Shown piece by piece: positions 25,391-38,660 of a stretch of DNA of 64,000 bases. Origin of the DNA: Dicaeum eximium. Taxonomy: Eukaryota > Chordata > Aves > Passeriformes > Dicaeidae. The DNA is taken from assembly GCA_013396995.1 (NCBI GenBank), contig VWZP01010350.1, positions 1,050,806-1,114,805 of the forward strand. Reading direction: 5' to 3'. The position numbers and the translations under genes are program-made. The notes under the pieces were generated by a model. That model did no database searches and was not told where the DNA came from. It saw only the letters and a program-made list of their open reading frames with translations. Numbering within the stretch: position 1 is the first letter of the stretch; every line of letters starts with the position of its first letter.

Positions 25391-28300
25391 ACCTCAGAGC
25401 TGTTAAAGGAAATAAATGGTAGAATTACCACTTACTGAAATTGTGAAAGAAATAAGAAATTCAAATCTTAGTCCTAGAAGGCTACTGTTGTTCTGCTTAT
25501 TTTTGGCACTTGATATTGAGCCAGCAGATAGGAAACAAATGATGTGAATTAAACAAAATTAATAACCAAATTTTCAGAACAATGCAATGATCACTGACTT
25601 AATTGTCAGACAAAAGCTAGCCTTTAGATTTACACTGCAATGAATGTTATTTTAATATTTGAAGAAAATCCAGATTAATTTCCAAAGGTATTATTGATAA
25701 TGATTGCATCTGTAACCTTGAACAGTATTTGCTGCTGTGGAAATTTGCAATAGTTTTAACAAACCACTAATTCAAGCAGAGAGTAGCCACTTTCTAGAGA
25801 TGTCACAGGCACATGAGTGTGTCAGATGAAATCTCTTGGCAAAGTCAGTAAAGGTGATCTCCTCCTCTTCTTTCCCTTCTCAAATCCCCATAACTACTGT
25901 GCTGAAATCTGTTCCCAGCCAGAGCTTTCAGAAATGAGACTGAATCTTTGAGATTCTTAAAGACTCAGATTGAGTCCTTTTGGTGGAGCTAGATATTCAG
26001 GTAAAAGACACCCTGTATGCACATATTTTTTATTCACAACTTAGTTCAACACTCATCCATCATTTTAGAGCTGCTACTACATTTCTGCCTTCTCTTTGAA
26101 GACTTTTTTGCCAGGTAGTATTTCTGGTGATGGAACAGAAACTTAGATCTCAGATTTAAGTCTCATTGCTCTGAGATAAGATAGTAAGCCTGTAACCTGT
26201 TCAGTAACAGACATAACATGATTCTTTACCCTCCTTTCCTCCGAAAAAGAGGAATAATAAATAATAATAATAATAATATGGCATGATAATCTGCTCTCTC
26301 TTTTATTCCCTGATTTTCTGTTTGCACACCACACAAATTTATTCACAATATTAGTGGACAGATTTTTATTTATACTCTTTACTTTGCACATTCTTAAGGA
26401 AAGAGTTGGAAACTGCTCCTTTTGTTCCTTGATTATCTGGAACTAAACCAACCAGGTTAGAGCTGAAGGAAGAGAAGAAAAGACTGAAAATGTGCATGTG
26501 AGAGCAGTTGTTTTACACAGAATAAATTCAGTCACAGTATAAGGACCAATAGATGAGAAAACCTGTCTGTGTAGACTGTGTGCTTTTGCAGAATTCATAA
26601 CCTGTATTCTCTGTGTTTAGATGTTATATTCACATGGGCATAATGCGGCATCACCTGTAGATATCCATGCTTTATACAAAAAGATTTCTCCGAGCTTTGC
26701 CTTTGGTATGAACACAACACAACCTGGGAAGCAAAATTACTGCCACCTGTTCACATATCCGTCTCTGCTTTACTGTCTGGACTTATCTGGTGTAATCAGA
26801 CCAAGAGTAGACAAACAAACGTGGACTTAACGTCAGTGAGGTGAGGCTCAGGAATCTGAGAACTGACAGAACAGGATCCTCCCCTGTGTATCCGTCTCAG
26901 GGCAGAAAGGCGTTCCCTTTTCCAGGCAGATGGCTGATCTATTGGTCTGTGGAGCTAAAACATTTTCCCATGTGCAAATATTTGCACCTGACCAGAACAA
27001 AAGAAAAGGTACCATACCTTTGTGTACCGTGGAGGTGAGAGACTGTGGGACACCTCAGCACTTAAAATGCAAAAGTAACTTGATCTTGCAGAATAAGACT
27101 CATATAATTGGGCTTGTTTCATGTACTACATGTGTTCCTGCCAAAGGCTGACACAGAGAAATTTCCAAATGCTGAGGTGTCCACCACAGGATCAGCCAAG
27201 TCACTGATCTGCTTCCTTTTGTTTGTTCCTTTTTTCAAATGGATGTAGAGATCTACAGTACAAGTCAGAAGCAAATGAATGGTCTCCATGGCAATTAAAA
27301 AGTCGAAAACCACAGAATAGAAGGGGAGGAATATTTACTTTTCCCCTAGAAAATCTACAGAATTTGCAGTCTATCTATTAATTCCTTTTCCTTGCTGCTT
27401 AAGATGCTCGTGCAATTCATCACTTCCACATTCGGTTGCTACCATGTATTGTAAAGTAACTGACACCCTCATCACTGAAAGTGCATCTATTTCAGCAGAC
27501 AGTTTTCTTTTATGAGGTATCAGATACTGGCTGATCCCTTTAGAATCAGAGAAAACACACAAAACCTGCTGCTTCTCCTATTTTTGTGTAATTAGGAAAA
27601 AAACCTAAATAAGCAGAATCATCATTTAGTTCACACTGCCATATCAAGAACTGCATTTTGAAATTTCCCTATAATGCCAACTCCAGCAGACATTCATCAA
27701 GTCACCCTTTGTACACATCTAAGTCTTACCACTGAGGAAGCGAAAGGATACCATACAGAGTAACTTATCAAGTTTATAGGACTCAAACGAACACTCCACA
27801 TGGAGTGTGTTGGTGCTTAGACTGTGTTAGTGTTTTAGGAAAGAGCCAAAAATGGCTTCGAAAAGATATACTGTGCCTTCTGTGTCCTTTCTGAGGTATC
27901 CCTCGTTGCTCCTTAGCACACCCTGGCTGCATGTCCCCAGGTGATTGTGAAAAGCTGGCACACAAGAACCCACCCTGCTGTTTAGCACTCAGCCAGCTGC
28001 AGAGAGACAAGTTCATGGATGTATAAAAACCACCAGCCCCATTGCTTATGTTCACACACAGGGAAGAGAACAGTGACTGCCTAAAGGACAAGCTACATCC
28101 TACGGTGAGGAATATTGCATAGGATGGAGAGAAAACTAGCCTTGCTCTGCTAAGGGATTTTTTTGCTTCAAGCCTACAAGTAGTTGGGGCTGTGATTTTA
28201 CACAGCTCTTGAGCATTTTTATCAGAGCAAAAGAGCAGAAAAAGACCACACATCTTCCAGACCTCCACTGCTTCATTTAGAAGACAACTCCATAACTGAT

Positions 28301-30220
28301 ATATCAAATTATTATGTTATCAAACGTTTTCATATATACATTCCTACTGAGGACCATTCTTGCCCTAATTAAAAAAAATTCCCTCATGGCCTCAATGGCT
28401 TAGTTCTCCATCATTTGTATACTCTTGACCTTGACAATTAAAAAAAAAAAAATCCTAAATCCCATCATGAATTCCCAAAAGGGAATTCAAAGATTCAGAG
28501 CAGCAGTTGCCCTGGACCTGGAGATTAATCTTTCCTTCTTTGGAAAAACGCCCTTTCATATTTACCTACCAAACAAATTAATACAGAGGGAGTCATAATC
28601 CAGTAAAAATGTATTATGGGCTGTCCTGCATTCTTGGACTAAAGATATGAGACGTGGAACAACTCCATTAAAGAGAAATAAACCTTTAGTGTTTATTTGG
28701 TTGTTATTTATAAAAGCCAAGGAACAGCTTTGTGGATATCTCACAGAGAATTTTAAATGAATAAGCATTATTTCATATGCTATTTCTAGAAGGCAACAAT
28801 GGAAATCTGAATCTATCTGAAGTGTTTATGTGGTAGCCACTTTATTAACACCATCAAGTATGACCACTGGGGATACCTTCAGGCTGCCTTTCCTGACCAA
28901 ATGTGACTGCACAGATGGTGAGCTGGGCTTGTACAGCCCTAGGTGCAGCTATAGGGCATCTCTGGAGAGCCAAGGACCAAACACCCTAAGCACTAAGCAA
29001 AGCTGTATCCACAGGCAGGTGTGCTGCCTGAAGGTGTCCTACCATATGGAAGCAGGATTAAAGAGACTGACAGCTCCTTTGGTTATTTACCCTGAAGTGA
29101 GCTGCAGGAGCTAAGGATGTTTAGCTTTCCATATTTTTATAGAGAAGGAACTGGAACACAAGCAGGTTAAGATCACACAAAATGCATGTGGCAAGTCAAG
29201 GAACTGAGGGTGCCTTTATCCAGCTGATATTAATGGAAAAAAGCACCAACAAATTAGCACTTCCTCTTTCTGACTGTGGAATCTGTTCTATCAGTCATTG
29301 GAATTCCTGAAATTAAGGGAGGAAAGGCATTGTGCTAAGACAAATGAAAGAGAGCATCCACAGTTTTGTAACTGACACATAAACCATAAAACCTTTCCTT
29401 CCTGCACTGAAACAAATCAAAGGATACGTGTCCTTTGAGAGGATGACTCACCAAGAAAGCTAAAGAAATGTCTGCCTGCTATATAGTTTCATAAGATGGT
29501 CTACTGAGCCATAAACCTAGAAGTAACAATGCCTTTCAGAAAGAGTGAATTCCCAGAATACTTTTGGTAAACATAATTCCACCGTTCTATCTAGAGTGTT
29601 AGAGGTTTTTTAGTAGCTGCCATGTCTTCAGGTAAAGCTGAAATTCATTTAAAGAAGAGACTGTGGTTCCAAGTCCGACAACAGCAAGCATTGCCAGTGC
29701 CAGTAAATGCTTTGGCATTACACTATATGTATATTTTAGACATGTAGGCTCAATAAGTTTGTGGCAGTATGCTGATAAATCATGGAAATATTCAAATTAC
29801 ATAGGTACTGTAGGGGCAAGTTGCCAAAAAGATGTCAGGCTCACAGCCACATTTTGAAACAGCAAAGTTGAAAAACAAAATCTCCCTTAAATGTAATTAT
29901 AATAATTTAAAACAGTGCATGGAAAAATTAAAATCTTATATATTTGTATACACAATTTGTGAAGGTATTGACTATGCTTGCTAAATCAGGAATTAAAAAT
30001 ATACTTAAGGGGTATTTCACTTATGAAACTGTAGATTGCTTTGCATGCTGATACAGAGGTGGGTGGAGGACAGGTGGCAGGATTATGGCTCCCATTCCCT
30101 TTGTGGATAACCAACACAACTGGGTGCCTCTCTATACTGCTTTTCCAGACACACTCAGCATGGGGAGCAAATGGGAGGAATTAGAAGCCTGCATGCAGTT
30201 GCTGGGCTTGCTAGGACTCT
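25391..30220. other. AGR3-AGR2 intergenic DNA
   Basis: No supported gene. It holds an (AAT)n microsatellite at about 26252-26279 and a hairpin at 28468-28489 with arms TGAATTCCC/GGGAATTCA around AAAA. An open frame of 174 codons on the minus strand (27783-28307) resembles no family I know and has no coding features. Confidence 0.5.
26252..26279. repeat. (AAT)n microsatellite
   Basis: Imperfect AAT triplet repeat of about 28 bases. Confidence 0.9.
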
Positions 30221-30357
30221 AATGGAGGTGTTCAAGGCCAGCTTGGATGGGGCTCTGGGCAACCTGATCCAGTGGAAGGTGTCCCTGACCATGGAAGGGT
30301 TTGGAAATAGATGATCTTTAAGGTCTCTCCCAATCCAAACAATTCTCTGATTCCATG
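30221..30357 (+). mobile_element. CR1 LINE 3' end, plus orientation
   Basis: A short, well-preserved CR1 terminus: TGGAGGTGTTCAAGGCCAGC, then CAACCTGATCCAGTGGAAGG, GATGATCTTTAAGGTCTCTC and CCAATCCAAACAATTCTCTG followed by ATTCCATG. It is truncated to the last 140 bases or so. Confidence 0.92.
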
Positions 30358-31498
30358 GAGTGAAGAGAGAACTCAGTCCCAAGAGCAGCACATATTGTTG
30401 ACATGAACACATTTTCCCTTTTTGGCCATTATGCTCCTCACATGGTACTTGAGGTGAGTGATCACTGCACAAGTAAAATGCACTATTCCTACTCAACAAT
30501 ACTGGCTCTGCCTTGATGAAGGGAAGCTATGGTAACTGTGGTCATTGTTCTCCTTGGTTCATTTTGACACAGGATTAAAAAATAATCATAATCCCTTGAT
30601 TGTTATGAACTTATCTGAAGTTTAACTAGTAGCTAAATTCAGGCTGGCCTTGTGAAAATTAAGAGGAGAAACTTATGTTTCAAGGGCAGAGTGTCCACTA
30701 CAGCCTAAGGTAGGTGGCAGGAAACATAAAGGCTTGGCACTGAATCTACCAAATACAAGCTAACTTCAATTTGGAGAACAACAATTGCCTCAGAGCAGAG
30801 CCCTGGACTTCAGTGTGCAGCTATTTATCGAGTCCTGAAGTTTCCTTACAAGTTCTTTTCTCTTATTTTAGGAGTATTGCACCAAAATCAGATAAACTGT
30901 TAGCATGAAGTGCTTTGGCTTGAACAGATGCCTGAATTCCCTATTGATACCTGAAGGGAGGTGTGCACAAGCACATGAGGACCTATCACTTCCTGTGATT
31001 TACCTACACATCAAGTGCTTTCATGCAATGCTAGTACATATTTGGAACATGTTGTCTCTCCTGTATTGGGTAGTATTTTTAATGACTGATTTTATAACCT
31101 ATAAGATGGATATAAACTTACAGTATGAAACATCAAACATATTGCCACTGTGAGTAGTTATAATGTCTTGTTATAAAAAGCTTGATATAGAAAGGCTGCC
31201 TCCTCCTGGCATATGTCGGCTCTAATCACTTCTTTATGCACTTCTTCAGGCAACAAAAAAAAATCTCTAATTATCCTCAAAGTTACCAAGGCATTTGCTG
31301 TGTGATCATTACAGAAAATTGTCAAACTCACCTCCTATATAAGCTACACTTTGTGAAACCAGAGTAGAACACCAGATAGAAATTAGCTTGTTGAATAGAG
31401 AAAGGACAGCTTTTACACAGTTGAAGTGACAATGCTAGGCAAGAGTAGATCCTGAATGAAACACAGATTTCTTTGTTAATTTTAGGTACAAAGTGATA

Positions 31499-31523
31499 AC
31501 TTATGTAAGTGACTTACATAAGT
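31499..31523. repeat. Near-perfect palindrome, 12-base arms
   Basis: ACTTATGTAAGT and its exact reverse complement are separated by a single G. Confidence 0.9.
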
Positions 31524-34360
31524 GTAGCCATTCTACACATTAAACTTGAAAAATGTATTCTCTTTCTATAGCTGTGTTATTTCCTTTTCATGTTGACAAG
31601 ACCACTTATACCATATGGACCTAACACTCATCTTTATGCTTCAACTAATAATTTGGATAAGACAGCAAAAGGGACTAGAGGTGGAGATGATAATTTAGCA
31701 ACCCATGCTACTAAACCATGAGCTAATGTATTGCAAAACATTGCATGCTAGGGAACATAACAGTCATACACTTCTTTAATTTGTTTTTAAAAGGTGTACA
31801 TGCATCTAAATTCTCCTGGTCATTGTTACCTTGTCTGCACAAAATGTTTATCCTCTCTTGATTTAAGAAGAAAAACATGAAAGAAAGCAATGATAAAAGC
31901 AAGACTGAATTTGGAGGACAGTAGAGAAAGAAAGGGTAAACTATTCACTGAAAAATTCCTCTGTATATCTTAAATTATATTTTCCTGAACTCGAGCCAGA
32001 ATGAAGCCAAAAACTAAACCCTTGAGGCTGTAAATCTCTAGGAAGAAAGCATGAGTCAGCTGTCAGTGGCTGTCTGGGGAAGGGAGGGTCATCACTGGCA
32101 GATATTTAAGACAAATATTGTAATATATAGTCTTGTCCTGCTCAGCAGAAGATGGAGTGACACAGGCTGGAAATAATAACAGTGCAAAATGTGCCTTGAT
32201 AGGTTCTTTTCTCCAGGGAAGAAAATAAAAAATGCATCAAAGAGAAGCTGGTCTGAGCTACTTTAAACTGCCATTTCTGGCCTCCCCATTAACAGGGATT
32301 AAACATTGCTTTCTCTCATATCTCCAGGCCATGCAGCTTCCTTGTGTAGGCAGTTTGTGCCTATGTCTTGGTCTTTCCTGGAAGGAAGAAGGAAAGGAAT
32401 TGTGGGCATGACCAAAGGAAGGCCACCTGGATTAATTGAGCTGGTAAATGAATCAAAAAAGTCAAGTATGTACCTTCCACAGCAAGGGGTATAAATAAGG
32501 AAATACTTCTCCAGTGAATTTCTCTCATAAGCTATTAGAAAATTATTTTGTCATCAGGGCACACAACTAAGTAATATTCATAAATCAAAGGAATTTTCAC
32601 AATCAGAGAAAAACTTATATAATTAAAATAATTATTTTTAGGTGAAACTATAGGCATTATAGGTTTTTTCCCACCAAAACAGCACTTTGTGCTTTTCTGA
32701 AATATAAATTCGATTGCACAATTAAAATAATCCAGAAATGGGCATGTATCCATGACAGCAAACTTCCAGCTCCTGCATAGAATTTTGATGGTTGCTCAAC
32801 ATTTCTTTGTCATTGGTTTATTATATCACTGGGTCTATTTATCTTCACTTAGAGATCCCTCTTTCTGAAACACGGAGGGGAGCAGAAGTGAGCCAAGCCC
32901 TTCACAATGCACCTATTCACCGTGGACTCTACTAAGCAGTCACTCAGGGTTGGTCATGTCAGGAGTGGCTGCAGCTGCTCCTGCAGGGTTTTGTGGGACA
33001 GCATCCTTTCCTAGGCTCCAGGAAGGTCACACCATAAGCGCGTGCATCGCCGCCCCGACTTTTCATTTCCTCCCAGCACAGAAGTGCATCCAGGCAGGAA
33101 GAGCTCTCAGTAACCACCACATCCTCCCTTTTTGGCACAGAAAGCACAGGGCAGCTTTCTTCCCTTTTCACCACATGATGACTCCTGTGTTTCACTGAGG
33201 ACCCTGTGCATGGCAGGCGAACCAGCCCAAGCTCCCATCCGCCTTCCCCTCGCGGCCAGCATCCACCCAGCTACGCAAACAGGGCAAGGCAAAGCTGTGC
33301 TCAGCTGCAGCAGCTGCCAGCCTGCACAGCAATGCCACTCCCTCTGCAGAGGCACAGCTTAAACTTAATTTCCAGAACACATCTATCCTCCTAGGTTGGT
33401 TTGCACAAAGCATTCTGTGTCCCTTAATTCCTTTCCACAGATACAAAACCTTCACTGAATGCACAGCAGGGCCTCAGCCTGAGCAGTGAACTTAATGTGA
33501 CCAGCTCAGGGATCAAAGGTCTTACTGCACATTTACAACACAAAAAGAGTTGTCAAACAGTGTGACAAGAATGATCAAGAATTCAAGAATTATTCCCTAT
33601 CACCTTACTTGATACGATAAGCTGTTTCCTATGCTCCCTCAAGACCAGAATATTACAGGGGCAAGAAGGCAGAATATTAATCCTCGATAATCAGGCAAGA
33701 AGAAAACAAATAGCCTGGGTCAGAATGACAGTCATGCCCCAGCGTGGGTATATTTAGGGGCTTTTTGGAACGGGCTGCCATGTGAAAAGCCTCTCAGTAA
33801 TCCTCCCAGCACAGCAGCTTAGTGCAGTTGTTTGGTCTCTCATTTCGGAGCCCCTCGCCACAGGAGCACAATTAGAGCAGCACGGAGGCATTCCTCAGGC
33901 CCGGCTGGCAGGGCTGACCTCCTGCCCTCCCCTTCACCAGAGAGGCAGTGATCTCAGCAAGCACCAGCCACATCATTGACATCACACTAGGCACTGTAAT
34001 GAGGCAGCATGGCCTTTGTCAAGGGGCAGATTCATCCAGCTTGGCAGTCCCCAGTCCCAGGCATGGCTTACTGGTTTGGAATAAATTCACACAGAGAGGA
34101 GCAGGGCTGTCTGATGACCACAATGGAAAGGCTCTCCAATGAACAGTCTTGATGTCACTCCTCACAAAAAAACCCAGAAAAGTCCATGAGGCTTTTCAAT
34201 TTTGCAACAGTGAGCAGTGGTCCTAATAGATATCAAATGTTTAAAATGACCACCATGAAAGAAGCTTGTTTCCTGTTCCCAAATATTAATTGAAAAAGAG
34301 GACTTCTGCATTATGGCTCTGGCAAGACCCTTTGTCCTTTCTGGAGTCTGCATGTGTATA

Positions 34361-34392
34361 GAGACAGACAGACAGACAGACAGACAGATAGA
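34361..34392. repeat. (GACA)n tetranucleotide repeat
   Basis: About seven units of GACA, ending in GATAGATG. A shorter GACAGACAGACA recurs at about 34413-34424. Confidence 0.95.
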
Positions 34393-36572
34393 TGTTTTTA
34401 AAATGTAGATTTGACAGACAGACATGGCAATTTCAAATCTATGGATCAGATTTTAATGATACATAGAGATTTGCATTTATTGAAACATAAACAACAGGTA
34501 TAAATACACAAGGTTTGAGACAGGTCTGGGATTTAGGACAAATCATTTAAGACTAATCAACCTGGAAATAATTGCTTAATACTAAAGGAAGTTCTTTGCA
34601 ACCTAAATTAGCAGCAGCTTGACAAATTAAAACCATCATAGATAAATATAGCATGGGTATATTTATTCCCTGAAACTCTTCTTGAAAACATCAAGTCAGT
34701 TAGGAATAGGCAGGCAGCCACTCACAAGCTGACACGTTTTCTCTCCATCAGTAAAAGTGATTTGAAAGGGATTTGCACTACAAGAATACTCAACAGATTT
34801 GCTATTGCTTAGCACAACATGCTGCAAATAGAACATTTGCAGCAGACTTATTATCTGACCTAGGTCATCTCCTGATTAAACATATATAGATTGGAAGAGA
34901 TTAGTCATTAAACAAAGTAGAAGTACAAGCCAAGCTACTGCTTACATGAAGAAATTATATCCAATTAGCTTTGCAAGTGAGCTAAATGCAGGAATTAAGA
35001 GGAAGGTAGTTCCAGGACACTTCTGCCAGCACATCCTGTTCAGGATGCCTGAACACACACCTGCTACACCCCTGCATTATATTGACTGATATTTCCATCT
35101 TCTGTGCCACAGGGACAGTATTTCAATGATGATTAAATATTGACATCACTATAATTGGGAAAAATTAAGGATGAATTTAAAAACTTGAGTCAATAACAAA
35201 CACTTGTCCTGCCACATTGTTTTGAAACCAAGAGCTATAATCACAACACACACATATCATGCCCCCAGGTCATTCAGGGAGAGGGATAAGATCTCACTCT
35301 AAGCTGGTGCTTCTGTTCAAAGCTAGTCCCCAGGAACTGGACAGGAACCAGGACACAATTGAGCACTAACACTTGACACACAAGCTGTACCTCAGACAGC
35401 TTAACCTTAAAACCATGTCTGACAGAAGTGAAACTCTTCATATAGACCTGGCAAAGGAAGGGCTACTCAGCACCATGGCAAAGCTCACCCAAGGAGAGAG
35501 GGGAAGTTCTTCAGTGACTGAAAAGGACTTAAGGAATGAAAGCACTTGGCTAAGCAGTTCACTGGCTGCTCATAATGGTGAGCCCGGAGCATTCCATCTG
35601 TCAAATGACAGTATGACCACTCCTCTGTCCCAAATAACCCCAGCAGAGCTTAGGCCAATTTTTGCACTGTATTATATCAGATAAGCTAAGATTTACCACT
35701 CAGAAGGAAAAGCTTTTCCAAACATTTGTGTGGCTATGCTGTGACCTGCCAATTCCTCCACTGCTGTACTTACAACACTCTGCTCCAGTAGCTCTGGCAT
35801 AGGGCACTCCAACAACCTCACAAGCACCCTGTGCTCTCACATCTCCATTTATATAATTTCTTTTTTTGTTATAATAATAGTAACAGCTTGCCAACACAGT
35901 TTCATTGGCACAGTTTCACAACTGCATTCATCTATGTGAATAATTTTAGAGTTTTAGAGTTGGTTATTTGATTTCATCTTTGGAGGCATAAATGGTAGAA
36001 CTCCAACAAAAAACTGGATTCAAAGTGTAGATATATTAAGATGCCCCACAAGAACTCTGGAATGACCCAAGTTCACATCCAAAACAAACTGCTTCAGAAT
36101 GGTAAAAGCTGTAGTCATTGTGCACTGCTAAACACCTAAACTATGTTTAACAAAGTTTTTCTAATCAACAAGAACATGAGGGTGACTTGGCAGAAGGTCA
36201 CAAGTAAATTTAGTAATGCTAGGTGCAAATCCGGGTTGTAGAATCAAGTGTGGAGTCCAAGATTTCAGTGGCATTTTGTCCTGAAGTTGCAGGTTGAATG
36301 ATTAGCAATTTCAAAAATTTGAATCTCCTGCTCTAACAATTTTTAAAGCCTCTCTATGCTTCAAGGAGCACTTAAATTCTCCATTTGACTCTATAAGGCA
36401 AAATTCCACTATCTGATTTTCTAGCAGGAGTGGGAGACTCTATGGGAAATTACAAATTTCATGCATCATGCTACATCTTACTCCACCATCTAATTAGGAT
36501 TCAACTGATTTCATCCTACCAATCTCCCACCAGACTGTTCAACTGCTTAAATCCTTTCTAAAACAGAGACTT

Positions 36573-36607
36573 TGTAACTGACTCATGCTCTGTAACTGAC
36601 TCATGCT
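36573..36607. repeat. Tandem 18-base repeat carrying AP-1-like sites
   Basis: TGTAACTGACTCATGCT occurs twice with an 18-base period. Each copy holds TGACTCA, the AP-1 consensus, at 36579-36585 and 36597-36603. It lies about 11 kb upstream of the AGR2 promoter; function is not shown. Confidence 0.85.
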
Positions 36608-38534
36608 TTCACTTAGAGAATTATTCACACTGTGGATCTACACAGCACAAGCAATTCTCTGTGACAGTCTCATTTTGGGAAGTGAAGCCAAAATAATTAC
36701 TTTTTTTAAATAAATTTTTTACTTCTACAAGAAATTTTGCAAAAAATCTTACTTTTCATATCCAAATTTTTTTTTTTTCAAAATGACAATTTGACACAGC
36801 AAAAATGCAAGTCTTTGATCAAACACTTTTTAAGAAGTTTTTTTTTGTTGTTTAAAATGTTTGGTTGACTACAAATAACTCCCTGGATCCCCAATCACCC
36901 CTTCTAAAAAGCTTGCCTAAATCATAGTTTTCATCCTTCGGCAGTAGATTGAGAAAAAAAAAAATTAAATGAATGAACTAAAAAAGAGTGGTCTGAATCT
37001 GACTCCACTCCACTCTATTTTGAAGTTGCATGGTGCAGAACCTCTGAATAGGCCCAAGGGCAGGGATAGCTTCACTGAAACAAAGAACAAGTGTCATTAC
37101 TCCAGCCTCCAAATACGTGTTTATTTTCCAAAACATCAACCCTGGCACCTGTAGCAAATGGGCAAAGAGATATTAGTGGGTCTTTCATTAATATCTTTGC
37201 TAAATTCATGACTTAGCATGAACTAATAACACAATCTTAAAAACACAGAATAATATAACAAAACCCCCAAAACTGTAGGGTGGAGCTTTTGGTCGCATTT
37301 AGTTTTATATCCAATTCATGTTCTGTTAGAAGAACTGCAGGGATATTTTTGGTACAACTTAGCTGCAAGCTACTGTTCAACCAGCAGAGTAAACCCAGCA
37401 TTAACTTCCATCCCCGAATTAGGATGCTGTCTCCAACACATTGAGAATGCAATACCACCTTGCTTAGAAGACACCAAGAGAAAGTAAAGGGCCATCTTCC
37501 TTCATGGATAGAATGGACACTTTGTCATTTATCTGCCATAATATTTAAACCTCATTACTGCTATAACCCCACAGGTAGGTTTGCTCTCTCTTTCTGTCTC
37601 CCCCTCCACTTCCCTAGTCAAACTAAAGGTAGCAAGTAGGATATTTTGATTATTAATTAAACAAAGCCACTCCCAATTGCTATGGTGCCACAGAGCAGAG
37701 AACCAACACCCAGGGCTACTGCAATTAGAGGTTCCTGCTCGCCAGCTCTGCGAGTCATCCTGGGCGAGACTCACACACAAGGCAGATTTCAGTGAAACCA
37801 ACCAAACTGGAGAGCAGCACTGTTCTGGAACTGCTTAGAAGGCTTTACAGAATTCAGCTCCAACACAATGTATCTTCCACTTGAACCAAAGATTTTATCT
37901 AGCAAGGTTTCTATATAAAGCAGTTTGCAAGGAGAGCTGAATGTATCATACCAGCTGAAGCAGTCAGAAAAAGCAAAGGGTGTTCAGTTTGAGATTCACT
38001 TAAAAGCTGACTTGAACATTAGCATTCCTATACAAAAATTTAAAAATGACCTTTTGACAGGTGGCCAAGAATAGAGCTTGACTAAATTTTTTAGAAAGAG
38101 CAATAAGACAGATGCATATAGAATTTGGAAGCTGAAGTCTCTCTGCTGAGTGTGAACCAGATCACTGTATGAACTCACAAAAGGTTTGTTTGCTCACCAA
38201 ACAGGCAACAGGAAAGAAACATGGCAACATGGTGCACTCTCATGAAGGCAAAACTCTTGAGACTTTCCTGGAGGGGTCTTGGCTAATAGATTGACCTTGC
38301 TAATAGAATCAGGTGCTGCAGAGCATAAGGAGTCATTTTTCTTTACCTGAGCAACATTAGTGACAGGAAGAAAACCTTATGGTTGTGCAGTAAGAAAAAT
38401 ACTCCTGGAACAATTGTGCTTTTCAATTGAAATTACCTGTAAACACAAAGCACCAGTTTCATTTTCCCCAGACCTTTGTGAATTTAACACATCTTCTTTT
38501 AAATTAACATCTTTATTCTTTTAATCTGACCATA

Positions 38535-38660
38535 GAAATATAGAATATGCTGATTTGGAAGGGACCCACAAAGGTTGTCAAAGTTCAACTCCTGTCCCCA
38601 AACAGGACACTCCCAAGAATCACACCATGTGCCCCTTTAAGCATCTTTAGTCTTCCAAGG
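38535..38660 (-). mobile_element. CR1 LINE 3' end, minus orientation
   Basis: The plus strand shows the reverse complement of a CR1 terminus: ATGCTGATTTGGAAGGGACC followed by CACAAAGG, AGTTCAACTCCTGTCCCCAA and ACAGGACACTCCCAAGAATC. It is a short truncated copy. Confidence 0.8.

Larger units (their letters stand above)
30358..38534. other. AGR3-AGR2 intergenic DNA, central part
   Basis: No supported gene. Notable landmarks are a 25-base palindrome at 31499-31523, a GC-richer patch at about 32940-33470, a GACA tetranucleotide repeat at 34361-34392, and two tandem TGACTCA motifs near 36.6 kb. Many T or A runs occur at 36.7-36.9 kb. The rest shows no recognisable element. Confidence 0.5.

Noticed and set aside
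27783..28307. Open frame of 174 codons on the minus strand
   Set aside because: Longest intergenic frame, but the translation has no recognisable domain, no fitting splice or promoter context and an amino-acid mix like random sequence.
35373..35684. Open frame of 103 codons, plus strand, with a fairly hydrophilic translation
   Set aside because: No recognisable family, no flanking splice sites of quality, no promoter; kept as noncoding.
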